NCBI RefSeq assembly: GCF_006335125.1
Contig: NZ_VDMO01000012.1
Location: forward strand, 57,944 to 121,943
Length of the DNA: 64,000 nt
Direction of reading: 5' to 3'
From: Deinococcus radiopugnans ATCC 19172
Lineage (GTDB): Bacteria; Deinococcota; Deinococci; Deinococcales; Deinococcaceae
This document shows, piece by piece, positions 9,389-18,066 of this stretch. Made by a program: the position numbers and the translations under genes. Below the pieces are notes generated by a model. That model did not search any database and was not told where the DNA came from. It was given only the letters and a program-made list of their open reading frames with translations. Positions within the stretch are counted from its first letter, which is position 1, and each line of letters opens with the position of its first letter.

Positions 9389-10692
9389 GCTTCCGCTGGC
9401 GGCTGACCCTGACCTACGCCGCACTGCTGGCCGTGACGCTGCTGATTGCTGGGGCGTTCAGTTTCGCCGCACTGCGCCACACGCTGTATGACGGCCTGGA
9501 CGCCTCGCTGCGAACATATGCCCAGAAGCAGGCCCAAATTGAGGCCACCGGCGGTGGCGAGCCGCCGTCCGGCGTGGAGGCCGCTCTGGGGCAGCTCAAC
9601 CGTCAGCAGCCCACCCGCCTGACCGTCTACGATCTCCAGGGCCGTGAGGTGGACTGTGGACCGTCCCGCGTGGGCTTTCTTCCGCAGGCCGGAGCCGTTC
9701 AGGTAGGGTCAGAACGGGTGTTTACCGTGAGGATCCCGGAGGGCTGGATTCAGGCCAGCCAGTCGGATGCGGCGCTGCGGGCGTCCCTGGGCCAGATTCT
9801 GCGTCTGGAACTGCTGGGCTTGCCCCTGCTGCTGCTGCTGACGCTGGGCATCGGCTACGTGCTGGCAGACCGGGCACTCAGACCCGTGGATCAGGTCAGC
9901 GATCTGGCCGCCCGCATCGCCCGCAGCGGGCAGCCGGGGGAGCGGGTGCCTGTCTCCCCCGGCGCGGACGAACTGGCCCGATTGACCCGCACCATCAACG
10001 ACATGCTGGACAAACTGGACGCCCAAATGGCCCGCGAGCGGCTGTTCGCGCACGCCAGCGCCCATGAGCTGCGCACGCCCATCAGCGTGATCCGGGCAGC
10101 GGCCAGCCTGGCCCTGGAACACGGGCGCACGCCGGAGCAGTACCGCGAGGTGCTGGCCCAGGTGCGGGAGGTCAGCGAGGATATGAGCGGCCTGACCCAC
10201 CGACTGCTCGCGCTGGCCCGCGCTGGCCGGCCCGCCGAGCAACACGCCGTCAACCTGGCCGACGTGGCGCTGATGGCTGCCGAGCTGCACACCCCGGAAG
10301 TGCAGGAACGCGGCACGCGGCTTCAGGTGACGTTGGAAGACGCGGCCGCCTGCGGCGACTTTGACGCGCTGGTGCTGGCGGCGGGCAACCTGATCCAGAA
10401 CGCCGTCCGGTACAGTCCGCCGGGTTCGTGTGTCCTGGTGTCCTGCCGGGTGGACGCCACCCACGCCTGCCTGAGCGTGCAGGACGCTGGTCCTGGTATT
10501 CCAGCCGACGAGCTGCCGCGTCTGCTTCAGCCGTTTCAGCGCGGGCCGCAGCAGGGGGGAAGCGGCGGCGGCGCGGGTCTGGGGCTGGCGCTGGTGGAGG
10601 CCATCGCGGAGGCGCATGGGGGGAAGTTGATGCTGCTCACCTCACCGGGCGGCGGATTGCGCGCTGAACTGATCCTGTCCCGGAACACCTGA
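9385..10692 (+). CDS. Sensor histidine kinase (second pair)
   Basis: This 435-residue kinase has a helix at about 8-30, an extracytoplasmic loop (about 31-138), a second helix (about 140-162), HAMP (about 163-215), HisKA with His227 in ASAHELRTPIS, and a HATPase domain (N box NLIQNAVRYSP, G1 DAGPGIP, G2 GGGAGLGLALV). The start is the TTG that overlaps the regulator's TGA; the frame stays open further upstream, but that is a shadow of the regulator gene. The loop is short and shows no recognised sensor fold. Confidence 0.92.
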   Translation: MSFRWRLTLTYAALLAVTLLIAGAFSFAALRHTLYDGLDASLRTYAQKQAQIEATGGGEPPSGVEAALGQLNRQQPTRLTVYDLQGREVDCGPSRVGFLPQAGAVQVGSERVFTVRIPEGWIQASQSDAALRASLGQILRLELLGLPLLLLLTLGIGYVLADRALRPVDQVSDLAARIARSGQPGERVPVSPGADELARLTRTINDMLDKLDAQMARERLFAHASAHELRTPISVIRAAASLALEHGRTPEQYREVLAQVREVSEDMSGLTHRLLALARAGRPAEQHAVNLADVALMAAELHTPEVQERGTRLQVTLEDAAACGDFDALVLAAGNLIQNAVRYSPPGSCVLVSCRVDATHACLSVQDAGPGIPADELPRLLQPFQRGPQQGGSGGGAGLGLALVEAIAEAHGGKLMLLTSPGGGLRAELILSRNT

Positions 10693-10935
10693 GCTGCGCC
10701 AAAGTCCGAAGGAATGAGTAACGGTGAGAAGCTTCCCCAGCTGCGGCGCTGGCAAGGGCTGCGCCGCCCCAATTTTGAGCGAAACAGCCGCCACTTCACA
10801 CATCTTCACGAAATTTGTGTAATTCATGCGGGCTTTATTTACAGAACCGTTACAAGCTCAGGTCAGTATGAAGGCGGCACACCGACAGGCCTTCCCTTTT
10901 CTTCCCTCCTCGTCCTCATTCAAGGCAGGTTCGCC

Positions 10936-12144
10936 ATGAATAGACCGTTGATTTCCGCCGTAATAGCCGCTGCACTCGGCAGCGTTTCCCTGCTCACGTT
11001 GTCGCTGGCCTCGGCAGGCGGGGCAGGTGCGCCCGTGGCCGCCGCCAATGCCGCCGCCGACGCCCAGACCACCAAAATCGTGGCTGCCGCCAATGCCTTT
11101 CTCGTCACCCTCAGCGACGCGCAGAAAAAGGCCGTGATGTTCGCCTTCACCGATTCGGCGCAACGGGTGCGCTGGTCGAACTTCCCTCAGGGGGCCTTCA
11201 ACCGTGTGGGCGTGCGGTGGGGTGACCTGAACACTGCACAGCGCGCCGCGCTGATGACCCTGCTGGGCGCGGTGCTAAGCCCGGCAGGTGTGGACATGGT
11301 CAAAGGTCAGATGGCCGCCGACGAGGTGCTCAAAACGGCCCCGAACCGCACTGACGGCAGCGGCATCGCCAGCAGCGAGCCAGCCGGTGCTACGGCAGCC
11401 CCGGCAGCTGGAGCTGGCTCGGATCGACCTACCAACCCGCCCGCAGGCGGACAGCCGCCCGCAGCCGGAGGGGCCAGCGGCAGCCTCCCCTCAGTCAGTT
11501 TCGGCAGCGATAATTACTTCGTGTCGTTCCTGGGGACACCGTCGGCCACCACACAGTGGATGATGCAGTTCGGTGGTCATCACCTGGCGATCAACGCCAC
11601 CGTCGTGGGCGACAACGTCACCCTCTCGCCCAGCCTGACGGGCGGTGAACCCGTGAAGATCCTCCGTGACGGCCAGGTCGTGACCATTATCCCGCAGGTG
11701 CCTATCGAGATGAAGGCCGCCGAGGCCATGCTGGGCAGCCTGAGCGCCGCGCAGAAAGCCAAAGCAGTCATCAGCACGACCCGCATCGACCTCGTACTGG
11801 GGCCGGGCCAGGACGGCAAGACCCTCCAGCCCGAAGGGTTGCCCGGTAGTGCCATGACCGCTGCGCAGAAAACGCTGTTCCTTGCCCTCATCCAGGATCG
11901 CCTGGGCATTCTGAATGCCGACGACCTCGCGGTGAAGATGGCGGACATCCAGAAAAATCTGGATCAGACCTCTTTCGCCTGGTGGGGACCGACGACGGCG
12001 GGCAGCTCCGCCTATTTCCGAATCACCGGCCCCACGGCGATTATCGAGTTCTCGCCGCAGGCCAACGACGGTGATCCCAGCAACCACCTGCACAACATGT
12101 ACCGCGATCCGACCAACGAGTACGGCGCGGCCTGGACGAAGTGA
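10936..12144 (+). CDS. Secreted DUF3500 protein, copy 1
   Basis: This 402-residue exported protein has a signal peptide (MNRPLISAVIAAALGSVSLL..., cleavage near ASA at about 25). The DUF3500 region covers nearly all of the mature part: AAANAFLVTLSDAQKKAV, SNFPQG, then FLGTP...W..QFGGHHLAIN, LVLGPGQDGKTLQPEG and HLHNMYRDPTNEYG. A Pro/Ala/Gly-rich insert (about 145-185) is specific to this copy. The conserved HH and H residues suggest a metal or redox centre, but the family's function is unknown. It starts a run of three DUF3500 genes, two EF-hand genes and a HupE-type permease on one strand. Confidence 0.88.
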   Translation: MNRPLISAVIAAALGSVSLLTLSLASAGGAGAPVAAANAAADAQTTKIVAAANAFLVTLSDAQKKAVMFAFTDSAQRVRWSNFPQGAFNRVGVRWGDLNTAQRAALMTLLGAVLSPAGVDMVKGQMAADEVLKTAPNRTDGSGIASSEPAGATAAPAAGAGSDRPTNPPAGGQPPAAGGASGSLPSVSFGSDNYFVSFLGTPSATTQWMMQFGGHHLAINATVVGDNVTLSPSLTGGEPVKILRDGQVVTIIPQVPIEMKAAEAMLGSLSAAQKAKAVISTTRIDLVLGPGQDGKTLQPEGLPGSAMTAAQKTLFLALIQDRLGILNADDLAVKMADIQKNLDQTSFAWWGPTTAGSSAYFRITGPTAIIEFSPQANDGDPSNHLHNMYRDPTNEYGAAWTK

Positions 12145-12151
12145 CACCGGC

Positions 12152-12694
12152 GTGCTGAAGCGAGGCGGATGGACGTTCCTGGCGGCGCTGTGTGGCGTCG
12201 CCCAGGCCCATCCCGTGGACGAACTGCTCCAGGAGGCTTACCTCACCCTGACACCGGGCGCAATCCGCCTCGAACTGGATCTGGCACCCGGCAGCCAGGT
12301 GGCTGGCGCGGTAGTCAGGGCCATTGATGCGGACGCCGACGGGCAGCTCAGCGCCGCCGAAGCCCGAACCTTCGCCGGACGAGTTCTGGCACAGTCCAGC
12401 GTGACGGTGGGCGGTAAGGCCATGCCGTGGACGCTGAATCAGGTGATCATGCCGCCGTATCAGCACCTGCTCAGTGGCAATGGTGTCGTGAAGATTTACG
12501 CCGTGACCACGCGCCCGGACCGGGCCGGAGCGGACACGGTGGCCTACCAAAACCGCTATCAGCCGGTGAAAAGCCGGTGGATGGCCAACATCTTCCTGTT
12601 GCCCGGCGCGGACTGGTGGTACCAGGTGTCCAGGCAGCAGCACAGCAGCGACGGGCAAGGACTGACCGTGACCTATCAGGTCGCCCGCCGCTGA
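12152..12694 (+). CDS. Secreted EF-hand protein, copy 1
   Basis: This 180-residue protein has a signal-like N-terminus (start GTG, VLKRGGWTFLAALCGVAQA) followed by AHPVDELLQEAYLTL. Residues about 59-70 form a textbook EF-hand loop, DADADGQLSAAE, with acidic groups at positions 1, 3, 5 and 12 and Gly at 6. The start is GTG, seven bases after the DUF3500 stop, because no ATG fits. Its N-terminal part resembles the exported domain of HupE/UreJ-type permeases, one of which closes the cluster. The role is probably as an exported calcium- or metal-binding partner, by inference. It is a paralogue of the gene at 15137. Confidence 0.8.
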   Translation: MLKRGGWTFLAALCGVAQAHPVDELLQEAYLTLTPGAIRLELDLAPGSQVAGAVVRAIDADADGQLSAAEARTFAGRVLAQSSVTVGGKAMPWTLNQVIMPPYQHLLSGNGVVKIYAVTTRPDRAGADTVAYQNRYQPVKSRWMANIFLLPGADWWYQVSRQQHSSDGQGLTVTYQVARR

Positions 12695-12711
12695 CGCATA
12701 AAAGGAGCCTG

Positions 12712-13857
12712 ATGATGAAGAACGCCATGCTGCTCACCCTGTTGCTCACCTCTGCTGCCCTGACCGCCACAGCCGGTGGGGCCGGAAGTCCGTCTGCTGC
12801 GGCGACCCCCTCCACAGCGCCCCAGACCACGGACGCCCAGACGTTGGCCATCGTGGCGGCCACCCAAACCTTCCTGAACATGCTGAACGCCGACCAGCGG
12901 ACAAAGGGGCAGTTTGACTTCACCCCGCAGCAGACCGCCACCGCTGCCCAGTTCAAAGGCGGCATGAATGGCCAGGCCACCTTCGTCGGTGAGCAGTATG
13001 GCAAGGCGGTCTTGTCAAATTATCCGGTCAGCGACGTGCCGCGCCCCGGCCTGACGCTCGGCAGCCTGAGCGCTCCGCAGCGCACCGCCGCCATGAACGT
13101 CCTGAAGGTTGTGCTCAGTCCCGAGGGCTACCAGAAAGTTATCGACATCATAGATTCCGATCAGGTGCTCTCCGAGAGTGGCACCCCTTACGACGACGGC
13201 ACCGCCTTTTACACCCTCGGCATCTTTGGGACGCCGAGTGCTAGCGCGCCCTGGATGGTGCAGTTCGGCGGTCACCACCTGGGCCTCAACGCCGTGGTGG
13301 TGGGGCCGAACGTCTCGCTCACCCCGACCCTGACCGGGGATCAGCCCGCCACGTTCACCCGCAACGGTCAGACCGTGCGTCCACTGGGGGACGAAAACGA
13401 TAAGGCCTTCAAGCTGATGAACGCGCTCAGCGCCGCACAGCAGCAGAAAGCAACCCTGTCTTACCAGATCAGTGACCTGGTGCTGGGGCCAGGTCAGGAC
13501 GGCAAGATCCTGCAACCCGAGGGCCTGCCCGCCTCCGAGATGACAGCGGATCAGCAGGCCCTCCTGCTCGATCTGATCGGGGAATGGGTAGGCATGCTGA
13601 ACGCGGCTGACGCGGCACCCAAGCTGGCCCTGATCAGGGCGAACCTGGATCAGACCTACTTTGCCTGGCACGGGAACATCACCAATCCCAGCCCGGTGTA
13701 CTTCCGCGTCACGGGCCCAACCCTGCACATCGAGTTTGCCCACCAGATGGTAGATCGCCCGGGAAGCGGCATTCAGGCGAACGGGATCAATCATGTTCAC
13801 ACGGTCTACCGGGATCCTGGCAACGAGTACGGCGCGGCCTGGACCTCGCTGAAATAG
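12712..13857 (+). CDS. Secreted DUF3500 protein, copy 2 (divergent)
   Basis: This 381-residue protein has a signal peptide (MMKNAMLLTLLLTSAALTATAGG). It keeps the DUF3500 landmarks FGTPSASAPWMVQFGGHHLGLN, LVLGPGQDGK and HVHTVYRDPGNEYG, but differs much more from copies 1 and 3 than they do from each other. This suggests an older duplication or a separate role. The start follows AAAGGAGCC; two adjacent ATGs are possible. It sits 17 bp after the EF-hand gene, in the same run. Confidence 0.87.
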   Translation: MMKNAMLLTLLLTSAALTATAGGAGSPSAAATPSTAPQTTDAQTLAIVAATQTFLNMLNADQRTKGQFDFTPQQTATAAQFKGGMNGQATFVGEQYGKAVLSNYPVSDVPRPGLTLGSLSAPQRTAAMNVLKVVLSPEGYQKVIDIIDSDQVLSESGTPYDDGTAFYTLGIFGTPSASAPWMVQFGGHHLGLNAVVVGPNVSLTPTLTGDQPATFTRNGQTVRPLGDENDKAFKLMNALSAAQQQKATLSYQISDLVLGPGQDGKILQPEGLPASEMTADQQALLLDLIGEWVGMLNAADAAPKLALIRANLDQTYFAWHGNITNPSPVYFRVTGPTLHIEFAHQMVDRPGSGIQANGINHVHTVYRDPGNEYGAAWTSLK

Positions 13858-14053
13858 GCCGCCGGGACAACGCAGCCTCCCGCACCACTGGACCGTGTCC
13901 GGTGGCGTGGGCTGGACCCGGCCCACCTCGTCTGCGTCCAATCTTCACAATCTACGCATCGAGCCTGAACGGGCGGCCCGCATGCTGACTCCCGTGGGTG
14001 CGCATTCAACGCGCCGCGCACCAAGGATTTCCTGCTGTTCCTGGAGGTTTGCT
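13858..14053. other. Spacer with imperfect hairpin, likely internal terminator or promoter
   Basis: An imperfect GC-rich stem (CACCACTGGAC / TCCGGTGG) near 13881-13906 lies soon after the copy 2 stop. A binding site (CTGGAGG) for copy 3 lies at the right end. This is the largest gap in the cluster, so copy 3 may have its own promoter. Confidence 0.35.
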
Positions 14054-15124
14054 ATGAAACCCAAGTATTCAATTTTTGCCCTGCTCCTGACCGCCGCCCT
14101 GAGCGCGTGTAACTCCAGTGCCCAGACGGGGACCACCGGCACCACGGTGACTCCTGGTCCCGCCGTCACCACGCCTGCCGACGCGCAGACCACCAAAGTC
14201 GTGGCCGCCGCCAACGCTTTCCTGTCGACCCTCAGTGCCACGCAGAAGAACGCCGTCAGCTTCGCCTACACCGACAGCGCCCAGCGGGCCAAATGGTCCA
14301 ACTTTCCCACCGGCATCTTTCAGCGCGACGGCGTGAAATGGGGCGATCTGAGCGCTGCCCAGCGCACGGCCCTGACCACCCTCCTCGGCACCGTCTTGAG
14401 CGCGGACGGCGTGAAGATGGTGCAGCAGCAGATGGCCGCCGACGACATCCTTAAAAGTCAGGGTGGCGGCAACCTGCAATTTGGCAGTGACGAGTATTAC
14501 GTGTCGTTCCTGGGCACCCCATCGGCCACCACCGCCTGGACCTTGCAGTTCGGCGGGCATCACCTGGCCATCAACGCCACCGTGGCGGGCGGCAATATCA
14601 CTCTGGCTCCGAGTTTGACGGGCGGACAGCCGATTTACACCACCATCAACGGACAGACGGTGGCCGTCGTGGAAGACGTGCCGCAGGAGGTCAAAGACGC
14701 CTTCGCCCTGCTGAGCAGCCTGGACGCGGCGCAGCAGGCCAAAGCAGTGATCAGCACCAAGAGCATTGACCTGGTGCTGGGGCCAGGCCAGGACGGCAAG
14801 ACCCTCCAGGCTGAGGGCCTGCCCGGCAGCGCCATGACCGCCGCGCAGAAAACCGCCTTCCTGACCCTGATCAAAGAAAGGCTCAATGCCCTGAATGATG
14901 ATGATCTGGCCCCCAAGATGGCCGATATTGAGAAGAACCTGGACAGCACGTCTTTCGCGTGGTACGGCCCCACCTCGGCGGCGGGCGACGCCTACTACCG
15001 CGTGACCGGCCCCACCGTCCTGATTGAGTTCTCGCCGCAGAGCATGGGCGGCAACTCGGCCAACCACATCCACAGCATGTACCGCGATCCGACGGACGAT
15101 TACGGCTCGGCGCTGGTCAAGTAG
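14054..15124 (+). CDS. DUF3500 lipoprotein, copy 3
   Basis: This 356-residue protein has a lipoprotein signal (MKPKYSIFALLLTAALSAC, lipobox LSAC with Cys at about 19), so it is expected to be membrane-anchored. It is closest to copy 1: the segments DAQTTKVVAAANAFLSTLS, SNFPTGIFQRDGVKWGDL and LGTPSATTAW..QFGGHHLAIN are nearly identical, which indicates a recent tandem duplication. It lacks the Pro-rich insert of copy 1. The start follows CTGGAGG. The downstream EF-hand gene begins 12 bp after its stop, repeating the DUF3500-EF-hand order seen upstream. Confidence 0.88.
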   Translation: MKPKYSIFALLLTAALSACNSSAQTGTTGTTVTPGPAVTTPADAQTTKVVAAANAFLSTLSATQKNAVSFAYTDSAQRAKWSNFPTGIFQRDGVKWGDLSAAQRTALTTLLGTVLSADGVKMVQQQMAADDILKSQGGGNLQFGSDEYYVSFLGTPSATTAWTLQFGGHHLAINATVAGGNITLAPSLTGGQPIYTTINGQTVAVVEDVPQEVKDAFALLSSLDAAQQAKAVISTKSIDLVLGPGQDGKTLQAEGLPGSAMTAAQKTAFLTLIKERLNALNDDDLAPKMADIEKNLDSTSFAWYGPTSAAGDAYYRVTGPTVLIEFSPQSMGGNSANHIHSMYRDPTDDYGSALVK

Positions 15125-15136
15125 GGCGGTGCAGAG

Positions 15137-15676
15137 ATGAGAAAGCTCGCCCTGACGCTGGCCGCACTGCTGTTGCCCGTTGCCCAGGCGCATCCGGTGG
15201 ACGAGGTGGTGCAGGGCGCGTACCTGACCCTCGCGCCGGGCGCGGTGCAACTGGAACTGGACGTGACCCCCGGCAGTCAGGTGGCCGGTACAGTGCTGAC
15301 CTCGCTGGACGCCAATACTGATGGCAGGATCACCGACGCCGAGGCAAGGGCCTACGCGGGACGGGTGCTGAAGCAGTCCACCCTCAAGCTCGGCGATGTG
15401 GCCGCCGGTTGGACGCTGGGCAAGATTGAAGTACCGCCCTACGCTGACCTAAAAACCGGCAATGCCGTCCTCAAGATCTACGCCACGGCCAAACGAAGGG
15501 ACACGGTGGGCGCTCAGACCCTGAGTTATCAGAACCGCTATCAGCCTGCCAAGGGCCAGTGGACGGCCAACATCTTCCTGCTGCCCGGCGCGGGCTGGCA
15601 GTACGGCGTGACCGGCCAGCAGCGCAGCAACGACGGCCAGCAATTGACGGTCAACTACACGGTGAACCGCTCGTGA
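15137..15676 (+). CDS. Secreted EF-hand protein, copy 2
   Basis: This 179-residue protein has a signal peptide (MRKLALTLAALLLPVAQA). The mature start AHPVDEVVQGAYLTLAPG matches copy 1, and a perfect EF-hand loop DANTDGRITDAE lies at about 58-69. The C-terminal half (NRYQPAKGQWTANIFLLPG) is strongly conserved between the two copies. It pairs with DUF3500 copy 3 as copy 1 pairs with its own upstream DUF3500. It lies 43 bp before the HupE-type permease. Confidence 0.83.
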   Translation: MRKLALTLAALLLPVAQAHPVDEVVQGAYLTLAPGAVQLELDVTPGSQVAGTVLTSLDANTDGRITDAEARAYAGRVLKQSTLKLGDVAAGWTLGKIEVPPYADLKTGNAVLKIYATAKRRDTVGAQTLSYQNRYQPAKGQWTANIFLLPGAGWQYGVTGQQRSNDGQQLTVNYTVNRS

Positions 15677-15719
15677 GCTGGTTGCGCAGCCCGGTCTCTC
15701 CGTGCAAAGAGGTGAACTT

Positions 15720-17039
15720 GTGATCCGTCTACACCGCACCCCCCTTGCGTCCCTGACCTGGTGGCTGGCCTTCGTTCTCGTTTTATTCACCGGACGCGGC
15801 CTCGCCCACCCGATGCCGACGACCACCGTCCAACTTGACCTGCACAGCGATTACGTCGCGGCGGAACTTGCCCTGCCGCTGAATGAATTGCAACTCGCCA
15901 CCAACTGGAAGCTGGTGAGCAACGCACAGGCATTGACGCAGTACAGTCAGCCCCTGCGGACCTACCTCGCGGACCACCTCGCGCTGACTGGAACGAATGG
16001 CCAGGCGTGGAAAGTGGAGATCGGCCAGCCTGAGCTGTCGTCCGTGCAGCAGGCGGCCACCGGCCCGTATCAGGAATTCGTGGTGTCCGCGCGTCTGACC
16101 CCCCCGGCAGGCGCGAGCGTGCGCGATTTCACCCTCCAGTACGACGCCATCGTGCGCGAGGTGAAATCGCACTCGGTCCTGGTGTCGGTGCGGCGCGACT
16201 GGGAGCGCGGTCTGAACAACGAGGGCGGTGACGAGGACGTGGAAGTGGGCGTCATCCGCGCAGACCCCCAGAGCGGCCAGGTGCTGCAACTCCCGGTCAA
16301 CGTGGAGGGCGGCAGCGCGTGGCAGGGCTTCATCGGCATCTTCAAGCTGGGCATGACTCACATTGCCGAGGGGACCGATCACCTGCTGTTCCTGCTGACG
16401 TTGCTGCTGCCGGCCCCGCTGATCGCCCTCACGCGGCGCTGGGGCGGCTTTGGCGGCACGCGGCGCTCGCTGCTGAACATCCTCAAGATCACCACCGCCT
16501 TCACGGTGGGCCACTCGCTGACCCTGATCCTGGGCACCCTGCGCCTGGTGAACGTGCCAGACCAACCCATCGAGGCGCTGATCGCCGTGTCCATCCTGGT
16601 GTCGGCCATCCACGCCCTGTGCCCCATCTTCCCCGGACGTGAACTGGTGATCGCGGGGGGATTCGGCCTGATTCACGGCCTGGCCTTCTCGTACACGCTG
16701 GCTGAGTTGAAGCTCAGTTCGTGGCAAACCGCCCTCAGTCTGCTGGGCTTCAATCTGGGCATTGAGGCGATGCAGCTCGTGGTGATCGCCGTGACCATGC
16801 CGTGGCTGATCCTGCTGGCGCAAACCCGGCTGTATCCCCCGGTGCGGGTGGCGGGAGCGTCACTGGCCGCCGTCGCTTCACTGGGGTGGCTGGGAGACCG
16901 CGTGGGCTGGAGCAACCCCCTGGGCGCGCTGGCTGATGGCCTCGGGGCCGCCGGGCCGTGGGCACTGCTGGGGCTGGCGGTACTGACACTGGTGGGGTTC
17001 ACCCTGACACGTGTGGGCCACGCTCGCACAGGCGTGTGA
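15720..17039 (+). CDS. HupE/UreJ-type membrane protein
   Basis: This protein of about 439 residues has a signal-like first helix (about 8-28), a periplasmic N-terminal domain (about 29-205) and a C-terminal HupE/UreJ domain with six or more helices (about 215-430). Family hallmarks are visible: GMTHIAEGTDHLLFLLTLLL, ITTAFTVGHSLTLILGTL and GFGLIHGLAFSYTL, with His/Asp pairs that in HupE/UreJ are thought to bind Ni or Co. The start is placed at GTG 15720, after AGAGGTG; a GTG 18 bp upstream is possible. The family is linked to Ni/Co uptake. A role in metal import with the EF-hand and DUF3500 proteins is inferred from context only. Confidence 0.85.
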   Translation: MIRLHRTPLASLTWWLAFVLVLFTGRGLAHPMPTTTVQLDLHSDYVAAELALPLNELQLATNWKLVSNAQALTQYSQPLRTYLADHLALTGTNGQAWKVEIGQPELSSVQQAATGPYQEFVVSARLTPPAGASVRDFTLQYDAIVREVKSHSVLVSVRRDWERGLNNEGGDEDVEVGVIRADPQSGQVLQLPVNVEGGSAWQGFIGIFKLGMTHIAEGTDHLLFLLTLLLPAPLIALTRRWGGFGGTRRSLLNILKITTAFTVGHSLTLILGTLRLVNVPDQPIEALIAVSILVSAIHALCPIFPGRELVIAGGFGLIHGLAFSYTLAELKLSSWQTALSLLGFNLGIEAMQLVVIAVTMPWLILLAQTRLYPPVRVAGASLAAVASLGWLGDRVGWSNPLGALADGLGAAGPWALLGLAVLTLVGFTLTRVGHARTGV

Positions 17040-17098
17040 AGCCCGGCGGCATTTTGCTAGCAGTCGGAGTTCACCTGGTGATATGGGATCTAACGGCT

Positions 17099-17157
17099 TG
17101 TGGCAAGTTTGTGTGTTGAGCTTCCCACGACTCAGCTCAACACACAAACTTGCCACA
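17099..17157 (+). terminator. Perfect 24-bp inverted repeat after the DUF3500/HupE cluster
   Basis: Arms 17099-17122 and 17134-17157 are perfectly complementary over 24 bp, with an 11-nt loop (TCCCACGACTC). It starts 60 bp after the permease stop. There is no U-tract, so it may be a factor-dependent terminator, an mRNA 3'-end protector or the scar of a mobile element. On the other side the minus-strand T4SS operon ends at 17330. Confidence 0.55.
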
Positions 17158-17329
17158 CCCTTAGGAGCAGCGGGCGGCGCACCAACAGCTCGCATCCCCG
17201 CCCCCAGCACACTTTTTAGGCTTCTGTCAGGATTGATCCCTCTTCGGAATAGTAAACGATTAAACTTATAAAATAGTTTTCAAGCCATGAAGTCAATGCA
17301 GATCCTCTGAGATACGCTCCAGCCGTCAC

Positions 17330-17470
17330 CTAATCGTCGTACCCGTTCCGGTCGTCCACTTGACGGTAGCGGTTCAATTCGTCCTGGTTCTTCAGGGCCA
17401 GACCCAACGCGGCGAAGACCGCCCGGACAACGGCGGCAACGGCTTCCAACATGAACCAGACGATCTTCAT
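17330..17470 (-). CDS. Small membrane protein at the end of the T4SS operon
   Basis: This 46-residue protein has one hydrophobic helix (MKIVWFMLEAVAAVVRAVFA and on, about 2-26) and a polar, charged tail (KNQDELNRYRQVDDRNGYDD). A strong binding site (GGGGAGGGGG) precedes the ATG. It lies 22 bp after the stop of the previous gene, so it is the last gene of the minus-strand transfer operon. Its function is unknown. Confidence 0.6.
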   Translation of the reverse strand: MKIVWFMLEAVAAVVRAVFAALGLALKNQDELNRYRQVDDRNGYDD

Positions 17471-17491
17471 GCCCCCTCCCCTGTTGATCCA

Positions 17492-18064
17492 TCAGTACAG
17501 ACTGACGCTGTTGGCTGTCCACCCCTGCGCGGTGTCCACCAGTTCAGCGTCCATCCCGCGTATCGAAACGATACTGTGAATGCCGCTCAACCAGTCGGGA
17601 TTCACCCCTGGGAGGGGTTCAATGATCGGCTCGATTTTTGCGTTGATCATGCCCCTGCCGCCCTCGCTCACGCGCTGATCCGCTGTGCCTTTCAGACGGC
17701 CGTACCGGTACTGGGCCAGGCACAGCTTGCCGCCATCAACGAAGGGCTGACCTTTCGCCGTCACCCGCAGAACAAGTTGCTCACTGGTGGTCTGCTCGGC
17801 GTCCGCCTGCACCAGTCCCAGCGCGGACAGATCGGCCACCTCGCGCGCACTCTTTTCATCCGTCGGCAGGGATTCGGCCTTCCCAAACTTGACGTAGGTG
17901 GGCAGACAGAGTCTCCCTGGCCGGATCATGCGCTCCTGCACGGCCCGCATGACATTCCGGTCACTCAGCGCATGCCGTTCCTTTCTGCCCACGAAGAACA
18001 CGGTCAGGGTCGCCAGGAGCGCGAGAGCGCCGGCGAGAATAAAAAGGTTCTTCCTGGAGAACAT
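17492..18064 (-). CDS. Single-pass membrane protein of the T4SS operon
   Basis: This protein of about 190 residues has a short basic start (MFSRKN), one membrane helix (about 7-26, LFILAGALALLATLTVFFVG) and a large soluble part that probably faces outwards. Two Cys (LCLPTY and KLCLAQYRYG) may form a disulfide. A GTG two codons earlier overlaps the stop of the ATPase gene and is an alternative start. No family is recognised. Its place directly after the ATPase suggests a T4SS assembly role. Confidence 0.65.
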   Translation of the reverse strand: MFSRKNLFILAGALALLATLTVFFVGRKERHALSDRNVMRAVQERMIRPGRLCLPTYVKFGKAESLPTDEKSAREVADLSALGLVQADAEQTTSEQLVLRVTAKGQPFVDGGKLCLAQYRYGRLKGTADQRVSEGGRGMINAKIEPIIEPLPGVNPDWLSGIHSIVSIRGMDAELVDTAQGWTANSVSLY

Positions 18065-18066
18065 CG

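Noticed and set aside
10801..10935. Sigma-70 promoter before DUF3500 copy 1
   Set aside because: The stretch is AT-richer than its surroundings, but no -35/-10 pair with proper spacing is convincing.
10939..12423. Minus-strand open frames opposite the DUF3500 and EF-hand genes
   Set aside because: They are His/Gly/Arg-rich shadows of well-supported plus-strand genes.
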